DNA from: Tunturibacter psychrotolerans
Lineage (GTDB): Bacteria; Acidobacteriota; Terriglobia; Terriglobales; Acidobacteriaceae
Length of the DNA stretch: 64,000 nt
Assembly (NCBI RefSeq): GCF_040359615.1
Contig: NZ_CP132942.1
Location: forward strand, 1,798,001-1,862,000
Direction: 5' to 3'
Position 1 is the stretch's first letter, and each line of letters starts with the position of its first letter. The position numbers and the translations under genes are program-made. This document shows, one piece after another, positions 35,764-44,365 of the stretch. The notes under the pieces are model-generated. The model had not been told where the DNA came from. It was given only the letters and a program-made list of their open reading frames with translations, and made no database searches.

Positions 35764-35867
35764 TACAAACTGCCTCCACGATAATTCCGCTACAGCATTT
35801 TACTTGCGCTCCAGCATCTCTGGCCTGAAGGTCTCTGCGTAGACCCACGACCGAAGATCAACTCGGC

Positions 35868-35911
35868 GCAAAACAAAACGGGTGCAGCGAGGTCTCTCGC
35901 CGCACCCGTTT
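35868..35911 (-). terminator. Rho-independent terminator after outer-membrane gene
   Basis: On the minus strand, AAACGGGTGC and GCACCCGTTT (35876-35885 and 35902-35911) pair with an imperfect inner stem (GCGAG/CTCGC) between them, and TTTTGTTTTGC follows. It lies 16 bases after the stop of the beta-barrel gene (35928). Confidence 0.85.
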
Positions 35912-35927
35912 GAAAACCAACCGTCTC

Positions 35928-36665
35928 TTACTTGATCTTTCCGAACCGATACACGACGCCGACGTTGACGCCGAAGTTGTTCTGGATCGTGCTCTGCGGC
36001 CCATGCGTCAGATCCAACGGATCGAGCCGGAAGAAAGTCGCCAGGTATGTCGGAGAAACTCGGAACGCGATATTCGGATAGAAGTTGTAGTCGAAGTTGG
36101 CGCCCAGGGCGAACGCAGGCTTGGTCGCGTCCTGCCACACCCCGATATCCTTCGACTGAAAGCCCTTGGCGTCGCCATCAAACTTGCCCAGCGCAGCTCC
36201 GCCCTCGCCGGTCACCGTCACCGCGATTTTCTCCTTCGCGTATACCCGGTACGCCACTCCGCCCAGGAATGGGTACTGCGAGATCTGCGGATTGAAGGGA
36301 AGGGTAACAGGAGAGCCAAGGTTATTCGCGATCTTCGCATTCCCATATGCTCCGCGAACTTCACCGATAATGCCCAGCTTCGGATTGAGGAAGTATGTCC
36401 CCGTCATCCAAAACGTAACCTCATTATTCCTCTGCAGCAATGAGCCGGACTTGAAACGCATGTAGCCGCCGCCGCCTGCGACTTCATATCGATGGTCGTA
36501 AGTCTCTGCTGTCGTCCTCGCGATGCGGGCCTTGCGATTGGCGCTCGACTCCCGTCGCGTCCTATGCGTTACCTGTGCCTGTACAGCAACCGCTCCGCTG
36601 GCCATCAACCCCGCCAGCAACAATCCTGCAACCTTCTTTACACTCGACCTGAAACCGAACATCAA
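35928..36665 (-). CDS. Outer-membrane beta-barrel protein
   Basis: A 245-residue protein with a signal peptide ('LLLAGLMASGAVAVQAQ', cleaved after AQA). After a basic stretch come eight or so amphipathic strands ('YMRFKSGSLL', 'VTFWMTGTYFL', 'LGIIGEVRGAYG', 'IAVTVTGEGGAALG') and the terminal strand 'GVNVGVVYRFGKIK', as in 8-stranded OmpW/OmpX-like or Ail-type barrels. The final residue is not the classical aromatic one. Function unknown, likely structural or a small porin. Confidence 0.75.
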   Translation of the reverse strand: MMFGFRSSVKKVAGLLLAGLMASGAVAVQAQVTHRTRRESSANRKARIARTTAETYDHRYEVAGGGGYMRFKSGSLLQRNNEVTFWMTGTYFLNPKLGIIGEVRGAYGNAKIANNLGSPVTLPFNPQISQYPFLGGVAYRVYAKEKIAVTVTGEGGAALGKFDGDAKGFQSKDIGVWQDATKPAFALGANFDYNFYPNIAFRVSPTYLATFFRLDPLDLTHGPQSTIQNNFGVNVGVVYRFGKIK

Positions 36666-36803
36666 CGATTACTCCTGCACAAGCTTGGCTTTGCTATTGT
36701 GAAACTTAAGACCTGCTGGCTGGAAACCCAACTGCGGCCATCCCCTTATTAGAACATCCGCCGCGCCTCAAAGCGGCCCTCACCCCGAAGGAGTTTCCTC
36801 AAG

Positions 36804-37361
36804 ATGGCGAAAAAAAGCAGTAGCGGCGGTGGTTTTGGCAAGCTCTTTCTCGGTTTTCTGCTAGGAATCGTGGCCGTCGCCCTGGGACTTTTTGCCTATC
36901 TCAAGTTCGGCCCGCTGCCGGTCGCCGTCGCCGACGCGCCCCTCCCCTTCGAAAAGCAGATCGTCCGGCTTCCTCTGGACGCACGCATCGAGCGCGAGTC
37001 CAAAGCCGCTCCGTTCGGTATCAGCGAAGATGTCTTCGAATCGGGAGCACACATCTATCGCGCTCAATGTGCCAGCTGCCACGGTACGCCCGGCCGCGAT
37101 GTAGCGTTCGCCAAGACGATGTTTCCCACCGCGCCGCAACTCTGGAAAAAGCACAAAACTAGCGATGTCGTCGGCGTCAGCGATGACGAGCCCGGTGAGA
37201 CGTACTGGAAGGTAGCCAACGGCATCCGCCTCTCAGGCATGCCATCTTACAAGCACGTACTCTCCGATACGCAGATGTGGCAGGTCAGCCTGCTCCTCAA
37301 GAATGCCGACAAAGATCTACCCGGCCCAGTCACCCAGATCCTTGACTCGCCGACTCCGTAA
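36804..37361 (+). CDS. Membrane-anchored c-type cytochrome
   Basis: A 185-residue protein with an N-terminal transmembrane anchor (about residues 12-34, 'LFLGFLLGIVAVALGLF') and one heme c domain. The heme-binding site is CASCH (Cys89, Cys92, His93), and a probable axial Met lies in 'LSGMPSYKHVL'. The domain faces the periplasm. It is of the SO/CccA-like class and would need cytochrome c maturation genes that are not in the window. No redox partner is adjacent. Confidence 0.88.
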   Translation: MAKKSSSGGGFGKLFLGFLLGIVAVALGLFAYLKFGPLPVAVADAPLPFEKQIVRLPLDARIERESKAAPFGISEDVFESGAHIYRAQCASCHGTPGRDVAFAKTMFPTAPQLWKKHKTSDVVGVSDDEPGETYWKVANGIRLSGMPSYKHVLSDTQMWQVSLLLKNADKDLPGPVTQILDSPTP

Positions 37362-37429
37362 ACAACAACATTCAGACGCAGCAATGGTCTAGCGCACGGG
37401 CGCGAAAACGTCTCGCGCATGCAGCCACG

Positions 37430-38626
37430 CTACTTCAGCGTGTAAGTCACACCCGTCACGAACTGGAAGCTGTTGTTTTTATATCCAAACGCAGGATTGC
37501 TTAGATAGTTATCCTGCAGATCCAGATTGAGGCTGAAGCGTTTGTACGTGGGCAGCAGCAATCCAGCCTCGAAGATAGCGGAATAGATGCTGGGATCGTT
37601 CCATGCGGGGATGAACGTTCCGGACTCTGTGAACAGTATCTTATGCGGCAGGTTCCGGTGATATAGCTCTGAGAAACTCGATCCAATTAGATTGTTGCTC
37701 GCAGTCGGAGGCACGAAGTTCTGTCGTTCATAGTGAATATCCGCCTTAACATCAAACTCCTGAACTGGCGTCTTGATCACCGTATAGCCGATACCACCGC
37801 CGTAGATCTGCTGCAGGTTTAGTCCTTGTGAGAAGTTGTGATCGTACGATAACCCGACCAGCCCGTAGAGCCGCGGAGTGAAGTACTTATCGTGCTCTGC
37901 ATCAGCGTGGAAGATGTTTGTCTTTGCCACCGAGTCCGGCGTCGGTGGGGTCGTCTGCGGAATCACAGGTTGCGTCAACTTGCCGTAGGTCTCGAGCACG
38001 TCGATGGTGTCGCGGGTCCGCGGCGACAAAAACGTGACTGAAGGAACGAGCCGTATCAGGTTGACTGCCGCAGTGAATGTCTCTCCCGTGTTCGTCGATT
38101 CGACCAATGTCACTCCGCCGCTCACTCCCCCTGTCCAATCCTGGAAGATTCCTGGATTTCCGGAGACCTCTTTGGTGTAAGTCGCGCCGTCGATCAAAGC
38201 GGAAAGATCTTTCACTGGAATCGTCTCGACAACGCTTGAGGATGTGTGGTCCGCCAGCGCTACCGCATTGTCCTGATAGGTCATCGTCGCCGGTGTCTTG
38301 GAGGTGCGTGTCACCTTTTCGCCGTTCTTCAACGCGACGAACTTACCCGCGGTGTGCAGTTCTTTGATCTTGTCCGCAGTCACAGTGATCTCGCCAACCA
38401 CGTCGCTCTTAAAAACGAAGGAGTCGCCGGTCGCTTGCTCCAGTGTCCCCGTCAACTGATCTCCATTGGTAAACACGACGACATCGGGCCCCGGTTTGGC
38501 CGCAGCGGTCTGGGCCCATGCCTGCGGTGCCAGGTGAAACAGGGTGCCTGTGATCAGGCTCAAGACAAACAGACTGCGCCACTTACCGCGCCTGATGCCA
38601 GGGGTAGTTTCGTAGTTTGGGCTCAT
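37430..38626 (-). CDS. DUF481 outer-membrane beta-barrel protein
   Basis: A 398-residue exported protein. The signal peptide ends around 'LAPQAWAQ'. The middle and C-terminal part matches the DUF481 pattern, a barrel-forming family of unknown function. Strand-like repeats ('GITDVL', 'KTNIFHADAEHDKYFTPRLY', 'VKADIHYERQNFV') alternate polar and hydrophobic residues. An N-terminal part ('GPDVVVFTNGDQLTG', 'VGEITVTADKIKELHTAG') is typical of the SH3-like region found ahead of such barrels. It is probably surface-exposed. Confidence 0.8.
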   Translation of the reverse strand: MSPNYETTPGIRRGKWRSLFVLSLITGTLFHLAPQAWAQTAAAKPGPDVVVFTNGDQLTGTLEQATGDSFVFKSDVVGEITVTADKIKELHTAGKFVALKNGEKVTRTSKTPATMTYQDNAVALADHTSSSVVETIPVKDLSALIDGATYTKEVSGNPGIFQDWTGGVSGGVTLVESTNTGETFTAAVNLIRLVPSVTFLSPRTRDTIDVLETYGKLTQPVIPQTTPPTPDSVAKTNIFHADAEHDKYFTPRLYGLVGLSYDHNFSQGLNLQQIYGGGIGYTVIKTPVQEFDVKADIHYERQNFVPPTASNNLIGSSFSELYHRNLPHKILFTESGTFIPAWNDPSIYSAIFEAGLLLPTYKRFSLNLDLQDNYLSNPAFGYKNNSFQFVTGVTYTLK

Positions 38627-39174
38627 CCGTTAAAAATAGCCTAGCCTGTGCGGAAGTTGAGGAACTTCCGAGGTGAATATTGCAAACGGTTGTTCGTGTC
38701 ATTGAAAAGTGTTGCGTCTGGTCGGCACCTCCAGCCCCGCCAGAGTCTGTCTGCCAAGCCGATTATTGTGTCGGATCGACTTGGTCTGGCGTACCCCACC
38801 GCCGATCCCTCCTGGTTAGAAAAAGTTCAACCGAAGAGTAGGTCGCTGACCGTAAGCTCCACGATCCGCGTATCTTCGGGCCGATCCGATTGGTGCGAGC
38901 TCTCGTCAAACCTGGCAAAGTGAAGAATCGGGAGCAGACCCTCGCACAGAAAATAGTGCATCTCTTCGGAGAAGAAAGTGTTGCCAATCGTACTTCAATA
39001 GGCTTACTATCCGTTTCGGTTCGCCGGAGTTTGCGATAAATCGCATGCTTCTCAGGGCCAAAAAACCTATTGAAATGAAGAGTTCCCTCAAAATTTTCGT
39101 ATCGGTTTGAGTTACATAACCAACTTCCTGATGGGGCAGTTAGACCCCTCAGCGTGCTCGGAAGGATAAAAATT
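38627..39174. other. 548-base intergenic region with 8-bp hairpin
   Basis: Between the divergent DUF481 gene and the GvpL/F gene. CGGAAGTT (38651-38658) pairs with AACTTCCG (38663-38670) over GAGG, 25 bases before the DUF481 start, possibly an operator or leader hairpin. The rest carries short frames on both strands (for example about 38840-39040) with no family resemblance, so I assign no gene. A degenerate remnant is possible. Confidence 0.4.
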
Positions 39175-39912
39175 ATGGCATGGTACGCGTATTGCGTCGC
39201 AGAGAGACAAGCATTTCCAGAACTTTGCCGCCACCGCCGCCCGATGCCTCTGACCAACGTGTCGGGGCTCTTCGGTAATCAAACGTTTCTCTTTCCTGCC
39301 AGCGACTTGGCGGTCATCGTCTCCGAGCACAGCCCCGAAGACACCGCCCGGCTCGACCAGCAGGCCGCCAAAGACCACGCACGCGTTGTCGCAGATTGCT
39401 TTAAGCTTTCCACCGTTCTGCCCTTCCGTTTTGGCACGACTTTTCAAGATGACGACGCCCTGCGCCGCTCCGTTCGCTCCAACCAACGTCACTTCCAGGC
39501 CAATGTCGAGCGTCTCCGCGGCAAGGCCGAGATGCACCTCAAGGTCTTGGTCGACGACATCTGCCCTGGCAACTCAGCTCGGGACATGACAGTCGGTCAG
39601 CAGTATTTGACCAGCCTGCGCGAGAGCGCCAGTCGTCAACGCGAGCGCCAGTCCAAGGCCCGCGCGCTCTCCATCCAGATGCATCGCATGTTTTTGCCAC
39701 TGGCCGAAGAGATCACCTGCAAACGCATGGATACCGGCAAGATGCTTCTGGACATCGCCCACCTGATCGACAACAAGACCGTGGAGCGGTATCAAAATAA
39801 GTACACCTCCGCCACGCTTGAGCTCAAAGACTGCCGCATGCAGCTCTCCGGCCCCTGGCCCCCGTATCACTTCGTGCATCGCACCACGCCGCAGCATCAG
39901 CACAGCGCATAA
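39175..39912 (+). CDS. Orphan GvpL/GvpF family gas vesicle protein
   Basis: The 245-residue product begins MAWYAYCVAERQAFPEL and holds the family signature 'STVLPFRFGTTFQDD', followed by a Lys/Arg-rich helical C-terminal part with 'RLRGKAEMHLKVLV'. Start ATG 39175 follows GGAAGG. A GTG at 39154 would add seven residues. GvpL/F proteins are minor gas vesicle assembly components. No gvpA, gvpN, gvpK or other gvp gene is in the window, so its present role is unclear. A strong terminator follows. Confidence 0.85.
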   Translation: MAWYAYCVAERQAFPELCRHRRPMPLTNVSGLFGNQTFLFPASDLAVIVSEHSPEDTARLDQQAAKDHARVVADCFKLSTVLPFRFGTTFQDDDALRRSVRSNQRHFQANVERLRGKAEMHLKVLVDDICPGNSARDMTVGQQYLTSLRESASRQRERQSKARALSIQMHRMFLPLAEEITCKRMDTGKMLLDIAHLIDNKTVERYQNKYTSATLELKDCRMQLSGPWPPYHFVHRTTPQHQHSA

Positions 39913-39919
39913 AACAAGA

Positions 39920-39970
39920 GACCAAAGAAAACGGCGACCTCCATTCACGAGGTCGCCGTTTTCTTTGGTC
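39920..39970. terminator. 22-bp perfect inverted repeat, bidirectional terminator
   Basis: GACCAAAGAAAACGGCGACC-TC (39920-39941) pairs with the perfect reverse complement at 39949-39970 over the loop CATTCAC. The A-rich and T-rich ends of the stem supply a U-tract on either strand. It follows the GvpL/F stop by seven bases. The same structure would end any minus-strand transcript coming from the right. Confidence 0.9.
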
Positions 39971-40153
39971 ATCCCAGCAAGCCTAGCTTTTTCAGTATCT
40001 TATCGTTCATCAAGATACAGACCGCGCCATCTGAAGCAATAGCCTTCTGGACACCCTTTGCCCCATCCTCCGCATCGCATGATATAACCGCCAAGCGTGA
40101 GCAAAGTTCCGCGCGCCTGCGCCATAAGCTTGTGTACGGCAAGGAGATCGTGA

Positions 40154-41734
40154 ATGTATCGCAACAAGAACTTCTTTATTGCCCTGGTGGTTTTTGCCGG
40201 ACTTTGGGGATCAACATCGACAGCGTTGCACGCCCAGGAGCCGAACCCCACCGCCCAGACTGCTCCCGCGCAAGACTCGAATGAGATCAAAAAACAGGAT
40301 AACGGAATTTACATCTATCGCGTGAAGGTAGTCCAACGCGATCTCGACGCTGTTAACTACCTCCATCGCAGCGGTTCGACCAATATTGGGTTCAAGGGTA
40401 CGGCGCTTCTTCCTCTCGCCAAAGGCCAGGCAAAAGTCACCAGTGAACGCGGCGGAATCCATATTGAAGCCCGATTTCAAGGTCTCACTCCGGCCAACGG
40501 CTTTGGCCCCGAGTATCTAACCTACGTACTATGGGCAATTACTCCGGACGGCCGCCCCAACAATCTGGGTGAAGTTCTTCCCTCAAATAACAAGAACAAC
40601 ATCGAAGTCACGACAGCCCTGCAGTCCTTCGGAATGATCGTCACGGCAGAACCCTACTTCTCCGTAACCCAGCCAAGCGACGTCGTGGTGCTCCAAAACG
40701 TGATCATCAACGACAAAACCACAGGCGTACTGGAAAAAGTGAACGCACATTACTCTCTACTGGCGCGTGGCTCCTATGCGCAGACCGAAGGCTCAACCTC
40801 GAACCTCAATCCGATCACCCGGAATGAAAAGTCTCCTCTTGAGCTCTATCAGGCCAATAACGCCATTCGCATCGCACAGGACGCCGGGGCAGATAAATAC
40901 GCCGCCGATATCATGGCAGAGGCGAAGCAGGATCTTCGCAACGCCACCGACATTGACCAGAACAAAAAAGCCGATAAAAGGCTGGAGATTACTTTTGCAC
41001 GCCAAGCCGTGCAGCGTGCTGAAGACGCCCGTCTAGTCACTCTGCGCAAGCAGGCCGCCGAGCGGCAGTTGAATGCCGATAACGCCAAGCGTGATGCTGA
41101 GGCCGCAGCCCAACAGTCGCAGCTACAGGCTCAACAGTCTCAACTCGAAGCTGAACGTGCCCGTGCCGCCCAAGCCGAGGCTGATGCAGACCGTGCCCGT
41201 GCCGAAGCAGCTGCTGCCGAAGCGCAGGCTCGCGCTGCCGCCGCTAACAAGAGCGCAACAGACGCAAACGCCGTTCGCGAGAAGCTGCGTTCTCAACTCA
41301 ATAGCGTCCTTGCCACCAGCGAATCGGCGCGCGGCCTCATCGTCAACATGTCCGACGTCCTCTTCGATACAGGCCGTTACACCCTCAAGCCCAACACGCA
41401 GATCAGTCTGGCCAAGGTGTCCGGCATTCTGCAAGCCTATCCCGGTCTAAAGGTCCAGGTCGAGGGCTACACCGACAGCGTGGGAAGCGACGCGTACAAC
41501 CAGAAGCTCTCTGAAAATCGCGCCGACGCCGTGCGCGACTTTCTGGTCACACAGGGAGTACAGCCGGACAACATCTCCGCCACTGGTTACGGCAAGGCCA
41601 AGCCTGTAGCGGACAATGCGACTGCACAGGGCCGATCCCAAAACCGTCGCGTCAACCTTGTCGTCTCGGGAGACGCCATCGGAGTAGAACAAAGCAGCCC
41701 TGATGCCACGCCAGCTCCGGCAACTCCTCAGTAA
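40154..41734 (+). CDS. OmpA family lipid/peptidoglycan-associated protein with coiled coil
   Basis: A 526-residue exported protein with a signal peptide (residues 1-27, 'VVFAGLWGSTSTALHAQ'). An N-terminal part of about 220 residues is followed by a long Ala/Gln/Glu-rich coiled coil (about 280-370, 'AEAAAQQSQLQAQQSQL'). The C-terminal OmpA peptidoglycan-binding domain runs from 'MSDVLFDTGRYTLKPN' to 'GYGKAKPVADNAT' with 'GYTDSVGSD' and 'NRRVNLVV'. It likely anchors the outer membrane to peptidoglycan. The ATG follows AAGGAG. A terminator follows the stop. Confidence 0.9.
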   Translation: MYRNKNFFIALVVFAGLWGSTSTALHAQEPNPTAQTAPAQDSNEIKKQDNGIYIYRVKVVQRDLDAVNYLHRSGSTNIGFKGTALLPLAKGQAKVTSERGGIHIEARFQGLTPANGFGPEYLTYVLWAITPDGRPNNLGEVLPSNNKNNIEVTTALQSFGMIVTAEPYFSVTQPSDVVVLQNVIINDKTTGVLEKVNAHYSLLARGSYAQTEGSTSNLNPITRNEKSPLELYQANNAIRIAQDAGADKYAADIMAEAKQDLRNATDIDQNKKADKRLEITFARQAVQRAEDARLVTLRKQAAERQLNADNAKRDAEAAAQQSQLQAQQSQLEAERARAAQAEADADRARAEAAAAEAQARAAAANKSATDANAVREKLRSQLNSVLATSESARGLIVNMSDVLFDTGRYTLKPNTQISLAKVSGILQAYPGLKVQVEGYTDSVGSDAYNQKLSENRADAVRDFLVTQGVQPDNISATGYGKAKPVADNATAQGRSQNRRVNLVVSGDAIGVEQSSPDATPAPATPQ

Positions 41735-41755
41735 ACCTCTTTGTTACAAACCCAA

Positions 41756-41784
41756 AAGGGCCGCTCGTAGCGGCCCTTCGTTTT
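41756..41784 (+). terminator. Rho-independent terminator after ompA-like gene
   Basis: AAGGGCCGCT (41756-41765) pairs perfectly with AGCGGCCCTT (41769-41778) over CGT, followed by CGTTTT. It lies 21 bases after the stop. Confidence 0.85.
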
Positions 41785-41881
41785 GCCAGCCCAAAATGTC
41801 GACACTCAAATAAGCCGCTCAATGCCACGGCGCAGTCGCGGCTGAACCAGCTTATCCACTCGTCACAGCAGTCAAAAAACT

Positions 41882-42139
41882 CTACATGTGGATTGACCAA
41901 CCAAGTTCCGAAAGCTTCTCTTCGATATCGGCAAGCGCAACCGTAAGAGCGGATCGCCGGTGCGGGCTTGAGGTCCGCTCCGAAAGAATACGTTCCCGTT
42001 GCAGTTCCAGCGCCTGTCGCTTTCGTTTACGTTCTGCCACCTCGGCATTATCATTTGCGGTGACAGGCTTCGGAGCGGCAGCCTGATTTTGCTGTTCTTC
42101 CACGGATTTACTCTCCCATCCTCGCGACATAGGGTTCAT
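41882..42139 (-). CDS. Small conserved protein with basic helix
   Basis: An 85-residue protein, or 82 if it starts at the inner ATG (42130, MSRGWESKSVEEQQNQ). It has an acidic N-terminal part, then a Lys/Arg-rich helix ('AEVAERKRKRQALELQRER'), then 'SALTVALADIEEKLSEL'. The pattern 'MSRGWESKSVE' looks like a conserved small-protein start, but I cannot name a function. Coiled-coil or regulatory roles are possible. An AT-rich stretch lies upstream (about 42145-42175). Confidence 0.6.
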   Translation of the reverse strand: MNPMSRGWESKSVEEQQNQAAAPKPVTANDNAEVAERKRKRQALELQRERILSERTSSPHRRSALTVALADIEEKLSELGWSIHM

Positions 42140-42234
42140 TCTACGCCGTCATATATCAATATATAAATAGTTTCGCCGCTCTAGCCTGCCCGTATCTTCC
42201 GAATCAATCAGCATCCAAATGCATCAGAGGAACC

Positions 42235-43272
42235 ATGCGCGCATACCCCGTCCAGCAATTCGGCATCGAACACCTTCGTCCAATCGATCTACCTAAACCA
42301 CAAGCAGAGCCGGGCAAAGTCCTGATCAAAGTTCACGCCGTCTCTCTCAACTATCGCGACCTGATGGTAGTCAAGGGCCTCTACAACCCCAAGATGGCCC
42401 TCCCACGCATTCCCTGCTCCGATGGAGCCGGAGAGGTTGTCGCCATCGGCGAAGGCGTCACTCGAGTCAAAGTCGGCGATCGAGTCTGCGGCATCTTCAT
42501 GCAGCGCTGGCTCGACGGGCCGCCGACCGCCGAAAAATCAAAAGACGCACTTGGCGGTGACGTCGACGGGATGCTCGCCGAATACGTTCTCCTGCACGAA
42601 CAGGGAGTCGTTAGCTTCCCTGAACACTTGTCCTATGAAGAAGCCTCGACTCTGCCCTGCGCCGGCGTCACCGCGTGGAACGCACTTCATCACGCCGGAG
42701 ACCCCGCCAATCCCACTCAATCTGGCGAGACGGTCGTCATTCAGGGCACTGGCGGAGTCTCTATCTTTGCGCTGCAATTCGGGAAGCTTCTCGGAGCCCG
42801 CGTCCTCGGCACCTCCTCCAGCGAAGAAAAATTATCCCGCGCCCGCTCTCTCGGTCTCGACGAAGGATGCAACTACAAACAGCGCCCCGACTGGTCCAAG
42901 TGGGTCTCCGAGACTACTGCAAATAAAGGGGCAGACCGCATCATCGAAGTCGGCGGCGCCGGCACCTTCGGACAGTCCCTACGAGCAGTCCGCGTCGGTG
43001 GAACCATCGCGCAGATAGGCATCCTCTCGGGCGGTTCCACCACAGACCCAATCGCTCTTACCCCCATCCTGCACAAGCAACTGCGCGTGCAGGGCATCTA
43101 CGTCGGCTCCCGCACGATGTTCGAACAAATGAATGCAGCCATCGCAAAGTCACGTCTGCATCCGGTGGTCGACAAAGTCTTCGATTTCAACCAATCCGCC
43201 GAGGCCTTCGCACACATGGAATCCGCTTCTCACTTCGGCAAAATCGTCATCCGCATCACGACGCAACAGTAG
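42235..43272 (+). CDS. NAD(P)-dependent medium-chain oxidoreductase (quinone-oxidoreductase-like)
   Basis: The 345-residue product has the MDR fold with 'KVHAVSLNYRDLMVVKG' and 'CSDGAGEVVAIGEGV' but lacks the catalytic and structural zinc cysteine sets, so it is a zinc-independent member. The Rossmann part starts 'VVIQGTGGVSIFALQFGKLLG'. It probably reduces quinones or enals with NADPH. The exact substrate is not predictable. It ends 118 bases before the ABC transporter and may be a separate transcript. Confidence 0.88.
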   Translation: MRAYPVQQFGIEHLRPIDLPKPQAEPGKVLIKVHAVSLNYRDLMVVKGLYNPKMALPRIPCSDGAGEVVAIGEGVTRVKVGDRVCGIFMQRWLDGPPTAEKSKDALGGDVDGMLAEYVLLHEQGVVSFPEHLSYEEASTLPCAGVTAWNALHHAGDPANPTQSGETVVIQGTGGVSIFALQFGKLLGARVLGTSSSEEKLSRARSLGLDEGCNYKQRPDWSKWVSETTANKGADRIIEVGGAGTFGQSLRAVRVGGTIAQIGILSGGSTTDPIALTPILHKQLRVQGIYVGSRTMFEQMNAAIAKSRLHPVVDKVFDFNQSAEAFAHMESASHFGKIVIRITTQQ

Positions 43273-43390
43273 GGGGCGGGCAATTTCTGAGGGCAACATA
43301 TTGACGATGCGAAATAGTCAGCGACTGGACGATCCGGATCGCGCCATCACGTTGCATATAATCGCAGAAGCGCCGCAGGAGTGAAACTCA

Positions 43391-44332
43391 GTGATAGTCG
43401 AGATCCAAGGCCTCCAGAAAATCTACGAAGGCAAGCAGCGAGTCGTCGCCGTCGACGGCATCGATCTCAGCGTCCGCGAGGGCGAACTCTTCGGCCTTCT
43501 CGGCCCCAACGGCGCCGGAAAAACCACCACCATCAGCATCTGCACCACTCGCGCTCTGCCCACCGCGGGCCGTGTCCGCATCGCAGGAATCGACGTCGTC
43601 CAAACCCCCGCAGTCGCCCGTCGCTTCATCGGTGTCGTGCCGCAGTACAACACCCTCGACCGAGCCTGCACGATCTTTGAAAACATCAACTTTCACTGCC
43701 TCTACTTTGGCTTCTCCCGCGCCGAGGCTGACGACCGCACCAACCAACTCCTCGCTCAGTTCCATCTCACCGAACGCGCTGGCGCCTACCCGGCTCAGCT
43801 CTCCGGCGGTCTCGCTCAACGCGTCCAGATCGCTCGCGCCATCGCTCACCACCCCAAAGTTCTCTTCTTAGACGAGCCCAGCGCCGGCCTCGATCCGCAA
43901 AGCCGCATCGCCATGTGGGACGCCGTTCGTAATCTACGCGCAGAGGGAATCACCGTCGTCCTCACCACCCACTACATGGAGGAAGCCGACGAACTCTGCG
44001 ACCGCGTCGCCATCATCGATCACGGCAAGATCCTCGTCCAGGACACCCCCACCGCCCTCAAAGGTTCCGTCGGAGCGCAAAAAGTCTACGAGCTCTACCT
44101 CCGCAGCCACGACAACATCCCGACCCTCGTTCAACAGCTTCAGCAACTCGCCGGAGTAGCCAGCGCAGAGCCTACCGCCAAAGGCGTCCGCGTTCTCGCA
44201 CACGGCGCCGAAGGCCTTCTCTCTGACGTCGTCCGCGAAGCGAATCCCTACGGCCTCCGCGATCTCACCATCACCGAAACCAGCCTCGAGACCGTCTTCA
44301 TCCGTCTCACTGGCCGTGACCTTCGCGAATAG
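43391..44332 (+). CDS. ABC transporter ATP-binding protein (GTG start)
   Basis: The 313-residue ATPase has Walker A 'GLLGPNGAGKTTT' near residue 38, the Q-loop 'VVPQYNTLDR', the signature 'LSGGLAQRVQIARAI' and Walker B 'VLFLDEPSAGLDP', followed by the His switch 'TTHYMEEAD'. The signature has Leu for the usual Gln (LSGGL). The C-terminal part resembles drug or ABC-2 exporters ('TALKGSVGAQKVYEL'). The start is GTG at 43391 with AGGAG 9-10 bases upstream. The permease follows after 33 bases. Confidence 0.95.
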   Translation: MIVEIQGLQKIYEGKQRVVAVDGIDLSVREGELFGLLGPNGAGKTTTISICTTRALPTAGRVRIAGIDVVQTPAVARRFIGVVPQYNTLDRACTIFENINFHCLYFGFSRAEADDRTNQLLAQFHLTERAGAYPAQLSGGLAQRVQIARAIAHHPKVLFLDEPSAGLDPQSRIAMWDAVRNLRAEGITVVLTTHYMEEADELCDRVAIIDHGKILVQDTPTALKGSVGAQKVYELYLRSHDNIPTLVQQLQQLAGVASAEPTAKGVRVLAHGAEGLLSDVVREANPYGLRDLTITETSLETVFIRLTGRDLRE

Positions 44333-44365
44333 TGCAAAGCAGTATCGAGAAATCGAGAGAGATCT

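Noticed and set aside
34708..35784. 358-residue plus-strand frame opposite the fumarase gene
   Set aside because: The minus-strand frame is a full-length class I fumarase with its cysteines. The plus frame is a shadow rich in His/Arg.
38763..39257. 164-residue minus-strand frame in the gap before the GvpL/F gene
   Set aside because: It runs into the start of the GvpL/F gene and has no recognisable domain or SD. It may be chance, so I list only the gap.
39175..39912. A gas vesicle gene cluster
   Set aside because: Only one GvpL/F gene is present. No gvpA-type shell gene or gvpN ATPase is found in the window.
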